Below, in pieces: positions 1 to 6,035 of a stretch of 6,035 nucleotides of DNA. Source of the stretch: Mariprofundus sp. (GTDB lineage Bacteria; Pseudomonadota; Zetaproteobacteria; Mariprofundales; Mariprofundaceae). The stretch spans positions 1 through 6,035 of the forward strand of contig JAUZQH010000013.1 in the NCBI GenBank assembly GCA_030951065.1. The letters run 5' to 3'. The notes below the pieces were generated by a model. That model was not told where the DNA came from and ran no database searches. It saw nothing but the letters and a program-made list of their open reading frames with translations. Within the stretch, counting starts at the first letter, position 1. The number at the start of each line of letters is the position of its first letter. The translations under genes were made by a program, and so were the position numbers.

Positions 1-776
1 GAAATTCGGGCACCACCGATACGAAACCCTTTCAGCCCGGCCGCCTCAATCAGACGCGCCGCATAATCACCATCCGGGTTTTTGAATACAGAACCACAGT
101 TGGGCTGCGCCAACGGTTGTGTAGATGAGCGCCGACTGCGCATGCTCCGCATTCGTTCCCTAATCTGATCGGGATGATCCGTTTGCAAGGAAAATGTGGC
201 TGACAGGATCAGACTCTGTGCCGGCAAATCAATATGCCGGTAAGTCATATTCAGGTCCAAGGCATCTATCCTGGTGATACTGCCATCCCGTAACAGCACT
301 TCGATATGACTCAGTGTATCAGACACCTGTTGAGCAAAACATCCCGCATTCATGGCAACACCGCCGCCTACATCCCCGGGCACTGTGGCCATAAATTCAC
401 AGCCGGTCAGGCCATGGTCGGCGCACTGACGGGCAAAGCGGGACATGCGCACCCCGGCACCGACTGTTACCGTACAAGCATCGAATTGCAGAGCATTCAG
501 TTCACTCAAATCCAGCACCAGGCCGTCAAAGCCGGTGTCCGGCACCAGCATATTACTGCCCCGTCCCAACGGCAGGATCGCCACATCAACAGGACAGCGT
601 TTCACCGCTGCAATCAGGGATTCGCGATCTGCAGGGCGGAAAAACCAGCGCGCCGGACCACCCACTGCCAGTGTGGTATGCGGTGCCATCGGTTCATGTT
701 CCCGCCATACGCCTGTTTCACGTATAGCACATATCCAGTCGTCACCCCCGGATAACTGTTTCACGGCGGCATTCAT
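1..776 (-). CDS. murB: UDP-N-acetylenolpyruvoylglucosamine reductase MurB (partial, 3' end outside window)
   Basis: MurB is the cytoplasmic flavoenzyme that reduces UDP-GlcNAc-enolpyruvate to UDP-MurNAc with NADPH, the second committed step of peptidoglycan precursor synthesis. The window holds 258 complete codons from the ATG at 776-774; no complete coding region is visible because the gene leaves the left edge. Motifs seen in order: HTTLAVGGPAR (about 33-43), the FAD-binding GRGSNMLV (71-78), VPGDVGGGVAMNAG (132-145), TYR (178-180), and PNCGSVFKNP (225-234), whose Ser229 matches the family's catalytic proton-donating serine, then RLIEAAGLKG (241-250). The region just before PNCGSVF has the short form typical of type II MurB. 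The family usually runs to about 290-350 residues, so the C-terminal segment with the catalytic glutamate lies outside. The start overlaps the murC stop as ATGA and has a purine-rich GAGGGGG upstream. A later in-frame ATG (codon 30) is less likely because it lacks that context. Confidence 0.95.
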   Translation of the reverse strand, partial: MNAAVKQLSGGDDWICAIRETGVWREHEPMAPHTTLAVGGPARWFFRPADRESLIAAVKRCPVDVAILPLGRGSNMLVPDTGFDGLVLDLSELNALQFDACTVTVGAGVRMSRFARQCADHGLTGCEFMATVPGDVGGGVAMNAGCFAQQVSDTLSHIEVLLRDGSITRIDALDLNMTYRHIDLPAQSLILSATFSLQTDHPDQIRERMRSMRSRRSSTQPLAQPNCGSVFKNPDGDYAARLIEAAGLKGFRIGGARI

Positions 777-2143
777 GATGCCCCCTCACGCATCTGCCGG
801 GCCAATCCGCCGATGGATCCGGCTCCCATCAGCAATACCACATCACCCTGTGCCAGTGCTGTGTCGGCACATTCTCGTGCCGCCTCAAGGTTTTTCAGCA
901 AGGACACACCCCGGTGACCGCGTGCCATCATACCTTCGGCCATACGTTCACTACTGACCCCGGCAATTTCCACTTCTCCGGCAGCATATACAGGCAACAA
1001 TACCACCCTGTTGGCAGCATCAAATGCGCCCATAAACTCATGCATCAGATCACGGGTGCGGCTATAACGGTGTGGCTGAAAAATGACGCTGATGTGTTTA
1101 TCCGGCCAACATTCGCGTGCAGCAGCCAGTGTCACCATCACCTCTTTAGGATGGTGTCCATAATCATCTACCAGCACACCAGCCCCGATTTTCGTACGCT
1201 GAAATCGACGTTGAATACCTTCAAATGAGGCTAGCGATTGGCGAATGGTTTCAATATCAATGCCAAGATCGAGCAGCACGGCAATCGCCGCCAATGCATT
1301 TTCCGCATTATAACGGCCTGGCATCGGCAAATGAAATGCGCCAAGATCGCCCTGTTTACGACTGGCCGCCGTAAACACCTGCCCTTCGACGTTAGCTTCA
1401 ACGTGTAACAAATGCAGATCTGCCTGTGGGCTACTGCCATAAGTGGTGACCGGCTTGTGTAACCGTTCCCTGAGCGCCGCCACATTTGGGTGCTCATGAT
1501 GCAACACCACTCGCCCGTAAAACGGCACCAGATCAACGAATGTGTGAAACGCCTCCATCAACGTCTCGAAATCGCCATAGTGATCGAGGTGTTCCGGATC
1601 AATATTGCTGACTACCGCAATGGTGGGGGAGAGTCGCAAAAAAGAACCATCAGACTCATCGGCTTCAGCCACCAGCCACGGGCTGGCTCCGAGCCGGGCA
1701 TTACTTCCACTGGCAGTCAACCGACCACCGATGATATAGGTCGGATCCAGTCCTGCCGCTTCCATGCCATGGGCAATTAATGATGTCATTGTGGTCTTTC
1801 CATGGCTGCCGGCTACCGCAATGCCCTGTTTCATACGCATCAGTTCGGCCAGCATATCGGCGCGCGGGATCACCGGAATGCCGCGTTTATGCGCTTCGGC
1901 AATCTCCGGATTGGCATGATCAATAGCCGAGGATACTACCGCCACCTGTGCATCACCGAGGTTTTCGGCTGCATGACCAACGACCACGTCAATACCCAGA
2001 CTACGCAGCCGCACTACATTCGGACTTTCGGCCACATCACTGCCTTGTACAGCAAACCCCTGATTATGCAGTAATTCGGCAATGCCACTCATCCCGATAC
2101 CACCAATACCAATGAGATGGATCCGTTGCACACGCGTCTTCAT
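773..2143 (-). CDS. murC: UDP-N-acetylmuramate--L-alanine ligase MurC
   Basis: MurC is the cytoplasmic ATP-dependent ligase that joins L-alanine to UDP-MurNAc, the first stem-peptide step. The product is 456 residues, close to the usual 450-490. The N-terminal Rossmann domain carries GIGGIGMSGIAE (12-23), which binds the UDP sugar. The central ATPase domain has the P-loop AGSHGKTTMTS (111-121), EADESDGSF (160-168) and NIDPEHLDHY (180-189, Mg-binding region). Further on are GRYNAENALAA (276-286), the RRFQ element (312-315) and DDYGHHP (326-332), with FQPHRYSRT (355-363) in the C-terminal domain and GAGSIG (440-445) near the end. The DDYGHHP and QPHRYSRT signatures separate MurC from MurD, MurE and MurF. 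I chose the ATG at 2143-2141: it gives the normal N-terminus, overlaps the murG stop as ATGA, and follows AGGGG at a 7-base spacing. An in-frame ATG at 2236 would add 31 residues with no family resemblance and run deep into murG. No key residue is missing. Confidence 0.98.
   Translation of the reverse strand: MKTRVQRIHLIGIGGIGMSGIAELLHNQGFAVQGSDVAESPNVVRLRSLGIDVVVGHAAENLGDAQVAVVSSAIDHANPEIAEAHKRGIPVIPRADMLAELMRMKQGIAVAGSHGKTTMTSLIAHGMEAAGLDPTYIIGGRLTASGSNARLGASPWLVAEADESDGSFLRLSPTIAVVSNIDPEHLDHYGDFETLMEAFHTFVDLVPFYGRVVLHHEHPNVAALRERLHKPVTTYGSSPQADLHLLHVEANVEGQVFTAASRKQGDLGAFHLPMPGRYNAENALAAIAVLLDLGIDIETIRQSLASFEGIQRRFQRTKIGAGVLVDDYGHHPKEVMVTLAAARECWPDKHISVIFQPHRYSRTRDLMHEFMGAFDAANRVVLLPVYAAGEVEIAGVSSERMAEGMMARGHRGVSLLKNLEAARECADTALAQGDVVLLMGAGSIGGLARQMREGAS
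781..787 (-). promoter_or_regulatory. Ribosome binding site for murB
   Basis: GAGGGGG on the minus strand lies inside the last codons of murC. The GAGG core ends seven bases before the murB ATG at 776-774. This supports that start over the later in-frame ATG. Because the start also overlaps the murC stop, translation is probably coupled as well. Confidence 0.7.
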
Positions 2144-3261
2144 GTGACCACCCCTGCCTTGACATTCAATCCGGATATATATTCGGCCAGTACGTTTAAT
2201 TGTTTTTCCTGCGCCGTATAAGGTGCTACCGTACATGCGGCCATACTCATCCGCTTCAGCTTATGTTGATTGAACAGGTGGGTATCGATCCGGATAGCCA
2301 GCGATTCCGCATCCAGATTCCTTTGATCCAGAACAACAGCTGCGTGTATACAGGCAAGCGTTTCAGCATTGTGCCGCTGGTGATCATCAGCTGCATGAGG
2401 CAGGGGCACAAATAATGCCGGCATGCCTGCACAGGCTGCTTCACAAACCGTCATTGCCCCGGCACGGGCCAACATCAAATCGCCACTGGCATAAAATCCG
2501 GCCATATCGTCACAGTACGGCAAGACTTCGGCCCTGATACCTGCTTCCGCATAGGTCTCTTGCACCTGTTGCAAGCTTTTTTCATCACTCCCGACAACAT
2601 GCGTCACAACAAACTCACGACCTTCGCGAGCCAATAGCTGACAGGCTTCCGGAACGATCTGATTGAGTACCAGCGCCCCCTGTGACCCACCCAGCACCAG
2701 CAACCGTGGCGGCAGATGCGCCTGCCACCGGATTGACAGAATACTTTCGCGCACCACATTGCCTGTTACCACGCGGCGTACCCGCCCTGCCAGCTTGTCG
2801 GAAGCAGCCTCGAAACCCAGCATGATGCAACGACTGAACCGTGCCAGCGTTCGATTAACCAGTCCGGGCATGGCATTCTGTTCGTACAGCACCACCGGAA
2901 TCCGGCTCAGTAACGCTGCAGCAACACCGGATATGCTGGCATACCCCCCCACACCAACCAGCAAGTCAGGGCGTTCCGCCTGCCAGGCCCGCCGAATGCT
3001 TATCACTGCCTGCGGCAACTCCCACAGCAACACACGCAACCGCTGCCACAAACCCGCGCCTTTGACTCCGTGCATAGCCAGCAATTGCACCTGCTCACCA
3101 CGTTCGGGCAGAATTTTTGCCTCCAACCCGCGTTCAGCGCCTATAAATGTTACTTTCAACTGAGGCCAGCGAGCCCGCGCTGCATCCGCCAGCGCCAGTG
3201 CCGGCATGACATGACCACCAGTACCGCCACCGGCAATACAAAGTAATGGCAGGCGACTCAA
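2140..3261 (-). CDS. murG: UDP-GlcNAc:undecaprenyl-PP-MurNAc-pentapeptide GlcNAc transferase MurG, TTG start
   Basis: MurG is the membrane-associated GT28 (GT-B fold) glycosyltransferase that adds GlcNAc to lipid I to make lipid II on the inner face of the cytoplasmic membrane. The product is 373 residues, within the normal 355-390. Motifs: the glycine-rich GGGTGGH (11-17), GVGGYAS (103-109), YEQNAMPG (126-133), the second-domain glycine loop GGSQGA (191-196), ARAGAMTVCEAA (265-276) with the UDP-GlcNAc-contacting Glu274, and DDHQRHNAE (292-300). The usual GNPVR motif reads GNVVR (167-171), a mild variation. The start is TTG at 3261-3259: the same frame has a TGA at 3282-3280 and no ATG or GTG between that stop and GGGTGGH, so a non-AUG start is required. 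The TTG overlaps the ftsW stop as TTGA and has GGAG eight bases upstream. The gene ends in an ATGA overlap with murC. CTG at codon 4 is the only other conceivable near-cognate choice, and it fits less well. Confidence 0.97.
   Translation of the reverse strand: MSRLPLLCIAGGGTGGHVMPALALADAARARWPQLKVTFIGAERGLEAKILPERGEQVQLLAMHGVKGAGLWQRLRVLLWELPQAVISIRRAWQAERPDLLVGVGGYASISGVAAALLSRIPVVLYEQNAMPGLVNRTLARFSRCIMLGFEAASDKLAGRVRRVVTGNVVRESILSIRWQAHLPPRLLVLGGSQGALVLNQIVPEACQLLAREGREFVVTHVVGSDEKSLQQVQETYAEAGIRAEVLPYCDDMAGFYASGDLMLARAGAMTVCEAACAGMPALFVPLPHAADDHQRHNAETLACIHAAVVLDQRNLDAESLAIRIDTHLFNQHKLKRMSMAACTVAPYTAQEKQLNVLAEYISGLNVKAGVVT
2151..2155 (-). promoter_or_regulatory. Probable ribosome binding site for murC
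   Basis: AGGGG on the minus strand ends seven bases before the murC ATG at 2143-2141, within the last codons of murG. It is an imperfect match to AGGAGG but well placed, and favours this ATG over the in-frame one at 2236. Confidence 0.55.
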
Positions 3262-4469
3262 AACAGGTGCTCCATGGCATCATTTTCGGATATCCGAGGT
3301 CCTTTTCCTGCTTTTTTATCCTGCTTATTACGGGATGCACGCATTTCGATGCGTTTGTTACCCGGTTGATGGCGCTGTACCGAAAGTACAAACCCGATCA
3401 ATACACATTCACCGAGCAAGGCGCTGCCGCCATAGGAAACGAAGGGTAATGGCATGCCCTTGGTCGGCAACATGCCCATAGCTGCCCCCAGATTAATCAT
3501 CAGTGCCGTGCCAATCACGACAACACAACCGATAATCAACAGACGCGCAAACATGTCCCCGGACCTGATTGCCAACCAGATAGCACGCCCCAGCAACACG
3601 GCAAATACGGTCAGCACGGCCAAGATTCCCACCAACCCCAGCTCTTCGCCGATACTGGCCGAAATAAAGTCGGTAAATACCTCGGGTAGATAAAATAATT
3701 TCTGAACGCCCTGCCCCAGGCCTGTACCGAACAGCCCCCCGCTACCAAAAGCAATCATGGATTGAATCAACTGATAATCACTGCCAAGTGGATCATTCCA
3801 TGGATCCAAAAAACTGGTCAGCCGCTGTACGCGGTAAGGTTCGGCGATCATGGCAATCACGGCGACCGGCACAAAGGTCGATACCAGCGCCAGCAGATGC
3901 CGTATCGGGACACCGCCTACAAACCACATGGTAAAACAGACCGCCGATAACAAAACCGCACTGCCGAAATCCGGCTGCAAGAGCAGTAATACCAGAGCTA
4001 CGCCCAGAACCACCAGCATCGGTGCAAGGCCACTGGCAAACTGGTGTAAACGTTCAGGAAAAGAACTCAGATAATAGGCCATGTATATGATCACAGCAGG
4101 CTTTAAAAGCTCTACCGGCTGCAGAGTCAGGCCGAACAGGGAAAACCAGCGCTGGGCACCATTGATTTCTTTGCCGAGACCCGGAATCAACACAGCAACC
4201 ATCAATACCATCGCAACAGCCAGTACAGGTACTGCAATAGCTCGCCACCAATTCACATCAATACGTGAAAGGGTCCAGATGATTATAATTCCAACCGGTA
4301 TATAAAGCACCCAGTGCCGAATAATGCGCAGTGGGTCATCATAACGAACTTCAGCCACACTGACACTGGCGCTATAAACCATCAGTACACTAAAACACAT
4401 CAGCGCCAGCACGCAGCCAGTAATCACCGGATCTGGCGGAGCAAGCAGCTTCACAGCAGGCCGGCTCAT
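3258..4469 (-). CDS. ftsW: Septal peptidoglycan glycosyltransferase FtsW (SEDS family)
   Basis: FtsW is the SEDS-family integral membrane enzyme that polymerises lipid II into glycan strands at the division septum, working with the class B transpeptidase FtsI and activated through FtsQLB. The 403-residue product has about ten hydrophobic segments, roughly at 15-35, 50-68, 76-98, 119-137, 146-165, 166-185, 189-209, 276-300, 307-330 and 342-363. SEDS signatures: NGAQRWFSL (103-111), QPVELLK (117-123), LQPDFGSA (164-171), FGSGGLFGTGLGQG (241-254), LPEVFTDFI (261-269) with Asp267 at the position of the catalytic aspartate, GEELG (274-278) and PFVSYGGSAL (342-351). The tail after the last helix (about 364-403) is basic and polar, as in other cytoplasmic FtsW tails. 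RodA belongs to the same family, but the place between murD and murG identifies FtsW. The ATG at 4469-4467 overlaps the murD stop as ATGA and is preceded by GGAG at eight bases. The last codons also hold the murG ribosome binding site. Confidence 0.97.
   Translation of the reverse strand: MSRPAVKLLAPPDPVITGCVLALMCFSVLMVYSASVSVAEVRYDDPLRIIRHWVLYIPVGIIIIWTLSRIDVNWWRAIAVPVLAVAMVLMVAVLIPGLGKEINGAQRWFSLFGLTLQPVELLKPAVIIYMAYYLSSFPERLHQFASGLAPMLVVLGVALVLLLLQPDFGSAVLLSAVCFTMWFVGGVPIRHLLALVSTFVPVAVIAMIAEPYRVQRLTSFLDPWNDPLGSDYQLIQSMIAFGSGGLFGTGLGQGVQKLFYLPEVFTDFISASIGEELGLVGILAVLTVFAVLLGRAIWLAIRSGDMFARLLIIGCVVVIGTALMINLGAAMGMLPTKGMPLPFVSYGGSALLGECVLIGFVLSVQRHQPGNKRIEMRASRNKQDKKAGKGPRISENDAMEHLF
3270..3273 (-). 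promoter_or_regulatory. Ribosome binding site for murG, supports a TTG start
   Basis: GGAG on the minus strand lies eight bases before the TTG at 3261-3259, in the last five codons of ftsW. The position is near optimal and supports use of the non-AUG start, which the upstream in-frame stop also forces. Confidence 0.7.
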
Positions 4470-5860
4470 GAATGCTGCTCCAGGCTGTTCACAGCACTCA
4501 TGAATGCGTTACCTCGTTCAATATAATTTTTAAACTGATCCTGACTGGCAGCCGCAGGTGAAAGCAGAACCGGCGCTCCATATGCCATTTTCACCGCCTG
4601 TTTTACTGCCTGTTCCACTGTTTTAACAAAAGTAGCCTGAATACCGGCAGCTGCAGCCAGGTCCATAAACGGCTTCACATCCGTGCCAATCACCAGCATG
4701 TGCTCGACATGATCGGCCACAACATCCTTGAGCACCGATATATCCAGCCCTTTACGCAATCCACCACAGATCCACACAACCTGGTGGAACGACTCCAGTG
4801 CCGCTTTTGCAGCAGCCGGATTCGTTGCTTTGGAATCGTTATACCATTCACAACCAGCTACCGGACCCAGCGATTGTAATCGATGCGGTAAGCCCCTGAA
4901 TGAAGTCAGTGATTGCCGGATCACACTGGCAGAAATACCAAAATCCGCCGCCGCCTGCGCAGCACAGGCCAGATTTAAATGTTGATGCATGCCTTGCGCA
5001 GGCAATTCATCGGATGACACCGTATGAAGCACATCATAATGATGCCAGAACACTTGCCATGAGCCGTTACGCTGCAGGCTCACACCTGCATCCAGACTGC
5101 TGCCATTCCCTCTACCATCTGTATCATCCATACCGAAACGACGGACAAACACACCGCGCCCACGCAATTCCTCGGCCAGCGCATTCCAGCAGACATCTGA
5201 TGGCAACATGGCTTTGTCACCTTCCCCCTGTCCGGCAAACAAACGCAGCTTGGCCGCCTTGTAGGCATCCATATCGATATGCATGTCGGCATGATCAGAT
5301 TGCACATTAAGCAATGCCGCCCATTTCGGGTGAATAGGATTGGCGCGTTCGAGTTGAAAACTGGAAAGTTCCAGTACAATACGCCGTGGAGCTGGATGCT
5401 GTGCATCACCGTCGTCCAGTAACTCAAGCATAGGCACACCGATATTGCCCCCTGCTTCAATACCACCGGAAAGAGTATCCAGCATCGTGCTGATCAAAGA
5501 AACCGTGGTGGTTTTGCCATTGGTTCCGGTAATGGCAATTAAATCACCATGGTATGCCTCACGGAACAGCTCCAGGTCACCGAAGACTGGAACCCCTGCC
5601 GCTCTCAACTCAACCAGTGCAGGGTGCTGCCAGCTGATACCGGGGCTGACAATCAAGCGGGCAAACCCTTTTAGAAGCTCCGCATCCAGACGACCGATAT
5701 GCAAGGCAATATCCATGCCTTCAGGCAAGCTGACCGGAGACTCATCGAATGCCTCACAGACAACACCCCGGCGCATCAGGAAAGATACCACTGCCTGGCC
5801 GGTTTTACCCATGCCGATAACGGCAGTTGCCATTTTCTGATCATGCATTATGCCGCTCAT
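4466..5860 (-). CDS. murD: UDP-N-acetylmuramoyl-L-alanine--D-glutamate ligase MurD
   Basis: MurD is the cytoplasmic ATP-dependent ligase that adds D-glutamate to UDP-MurNAc-L-Ala, the step after MurC. The product is 464 residues, a little longer than the 438 of E. coli. Motifs: the N-terminal VIGMGKTG (14-21), VSPGIS (71-76), GDLELF (94-99), the P-loop [11 protein letters not shown] (109-119), ELSSFQLE (164-171), LNVQSDH (184-190) with the conserved Asp-His pair, AAKLR (202-206) whose Lys204 matches the carbamylated lysine of Mur ligases, GLPHRL (323-328), NDSKATN (341-347) and [11 protein letters not shown] (433-443). [15 protein letters not shown] and the SPA-SxDQF ending are MurD-specific within the ligase family. 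The stretch at about 245-290, between the central and C-terminal parts, is poorly conserved and probably accounts for the extra length. I chose the ATG at 5860-5858 because it overlaps the mraY stop as ATGA. No ribosome binding site precedes it, and in-frame ATGs at codons 5 (5848) and 10 (5833) remain possible. Confidence 0.97.
   Translation of the reverse strand: MSGIMHDQKMATAVIGMGKTGQAVVSFLMRRGVVCEAFDESPVSLPEGMDIALHIGRLDAELLKGFARLIVSPGISWQHPALVELRAAGVPVFGDLELFREAYHGDLIAITGTNGKTTTVSLISTMLDTLSGGIEAGGNIGVPMLELLDDGDAQHPAPRRIVLELSSFQLERANPIHPKWAALLNVQSDHADMHIDMDAYKAAKLRLFAGQGEGDKAMLPSDVCWNALAEELRGRGVFVRRFGMDDTDGRGNGSSLDAGVSLQRNGSWQVFWHHYDVLHTVSSDELPAQGMHQHLNLACAAQAAADFGISASVIRQSLTSFRGLPHRLQSLGPVAGCEWYNDSKATNPAAAKAALESFHQVVWICGGLRKGLDISVLKDVVADHVEHMLVIGTDVKPFMDLAAAAGIQATFVKTVEQAVKQAVKMAYGAPVLLSPAAASQDQFKNYIERGNAFMSAVNSLEQHS
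4478..4481 (-). promoter_or_regulatory. Ribosome binding site for ftsW
   Basis: GGAG on the minus strand lies eight bases before the ftsW ATG at 4469-4467, inside the C-terminal codons of murD. It has the same core and spacing as the site in front of murG and fixes the ftsW start well. Confidence 0.7.
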
Positions 5861-6035
5861 CTGATTTTGAGGGTGGAAAGCGCCACCAGCGCCAACAGGA
5901 TGGAAATAATCCAGAAACGAACAATCACTTTCGGTTCAGCCCAACCCTTTAATTCATAATGGTGATGAATCGGTGCCATGCGGAACACCCGCTTGCCGGT
6001 CATTTTAAAGCTGGCCACCTGCACCATCACCGATA
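5857..6035 (-). CDS. mraY: Phospho-N-acetylmuramoyl-pentapeptide-transferase MraY (partial, C-terminal end only)
   Basis: MraY is the polytopic inner-membrane enzyme that transfers phospho-MurNAc-pentapeptide from UDP to undecaprenyl phosphate, making lipid I, the substrate of MurG. Only the last 58 complete codons and the TGA stop (5859-5857) lie in the window; about 300 upstream residues are beyond the right edge. The fragment reads in frame from the edge and contains [19 protein letters not shown] (9-27), with the family's conserved HHH near the active site. [12 protein letters not shown] (30-41) and a final hydrophobic helix (about 40-55) follow, ending in LKIR. This matches the normal MraY C-terminus closely, so the end of the gene is intact. 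The stop overlaps the murD start as ATGA. A WecA-like homologue is unlikely because the APIHHHYE and GWxEPKVxVRFW pair is characteristic of MraY. Confidence 0.96.
   Translation of the reverse strand, partial: SVMVQVASFKMTGKRVFRMAPIHHHYELKGWAEPKVIVRFWIISILLALVALSTLKIR

Noticed and set aside
445..957. Plus-strand open frame of 170 codons crossing the murB-murC junction, with a similar one at 306-755
   Set aside because: Both lie antisense to clearly conserved murB and murC coding sequence. The translations are rich in Arg, Pro, Ser and Thr with no recognisable motif, as expected for reverse-strand shadows.
1639..1644. Homopolymer run of six A (T on the coding strand) in murC, a possible slippage or frameshift site
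   Set aside because: The MurC frame reads straight through it with conserved residues (DESDGSFLRL) on both sides, and no alternative frame continues with a plausible product.
2144..2236. A longer murC reading frame starting 31 codons upstream
   Set aside because: The extra residues lie within murG, resemble no MurC N-terminus, and the ATG at 2143-2141 has both an ATGA overlap and a ribosome binding site.
2663..3163. Plus-strand open frame of 166 codons opposite murG
   Set aside because: It is antisense to the conserved MurG core, shows no family motif and has no convincing ribosome binding site.
1..6035. Possible hidden mobile element, CRISPR array, RNA gene or internal terminator
   Set aside because: The window is filled end to end by six overlapping conserved genes. 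I saw no direct repeat array, terminal inverted repeat, tRNA-like fold or hairpin followed by a T run outside coding sequence.

Overview
This 6035-base window is an internal slice of a bacterial division and cell wall (dcw) cluster. All genes lie on the minus strand. Read from right to left in the direction of transcription, they are: the 3' end of mraY, murD, ftsW, murG, murC, and murB, which runs off the left edge. Every gene was recognised from family motifs in its translation. No database search was run.

Layout: 5857-6035 mraY (C-terminal 58 residues), 4466-5860 murD, 3258-4469 ftsW, 2140-3261 murG, 773-2143 murC, 1-776 murB (N-terminal 258 residues). There is no intergenic space. At all five junctions the stop codon of one gene overlaps the start of the next by four bases, as ATGA four times and TTGA once (ftsW-murG). 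The window is therefore wholly coding. I found no promoter, terminator, RNA gene, repeat, CRISPR array or mobile element, and this looks like the middle of one long transcript.

The genes act in sequence in peptidoglycan synthesis. MurB makes UDP-MurNAc, MurC adds L-Ala and MurD adds D-Glu in the cytoplasm. MraY moves the completed UDP-MurNAc-pentapeptide to undecaprenyl phosphate (lipid I), MurG adds GlcNAc (lipid II), and FtsW is the septal SEDS glycosyltransferase that polymerises lipid II. The later peptide-adding ligases MurE and MurF are not in the window; by the usual dcw order they would lie to the right, beyond mraY, and ftsQ/ftsA/ftsZ would lie to the left.

The order mraY-murD-ftsW-murG-murC is the standard proteobacterial one. 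murB directly after murC differs from E. coli, where murB lies elsewhere, but occurs in many other proteobacteria. Base composition looks balanced, a little above half G+C by eye. A Gram-negative proteobacterium outside the enterics (gammaproteobacterial, acidithiobacillial or zetaproteobacterial type) is my best guess, but no marker here fixes it.

This is an ordinary housekeeping region and I see no undescribed system. The points most worth checking are the unbroken chain of four-base overlaps, the forced TTG start of murG, and the lack of a ribosome binding site at murD.
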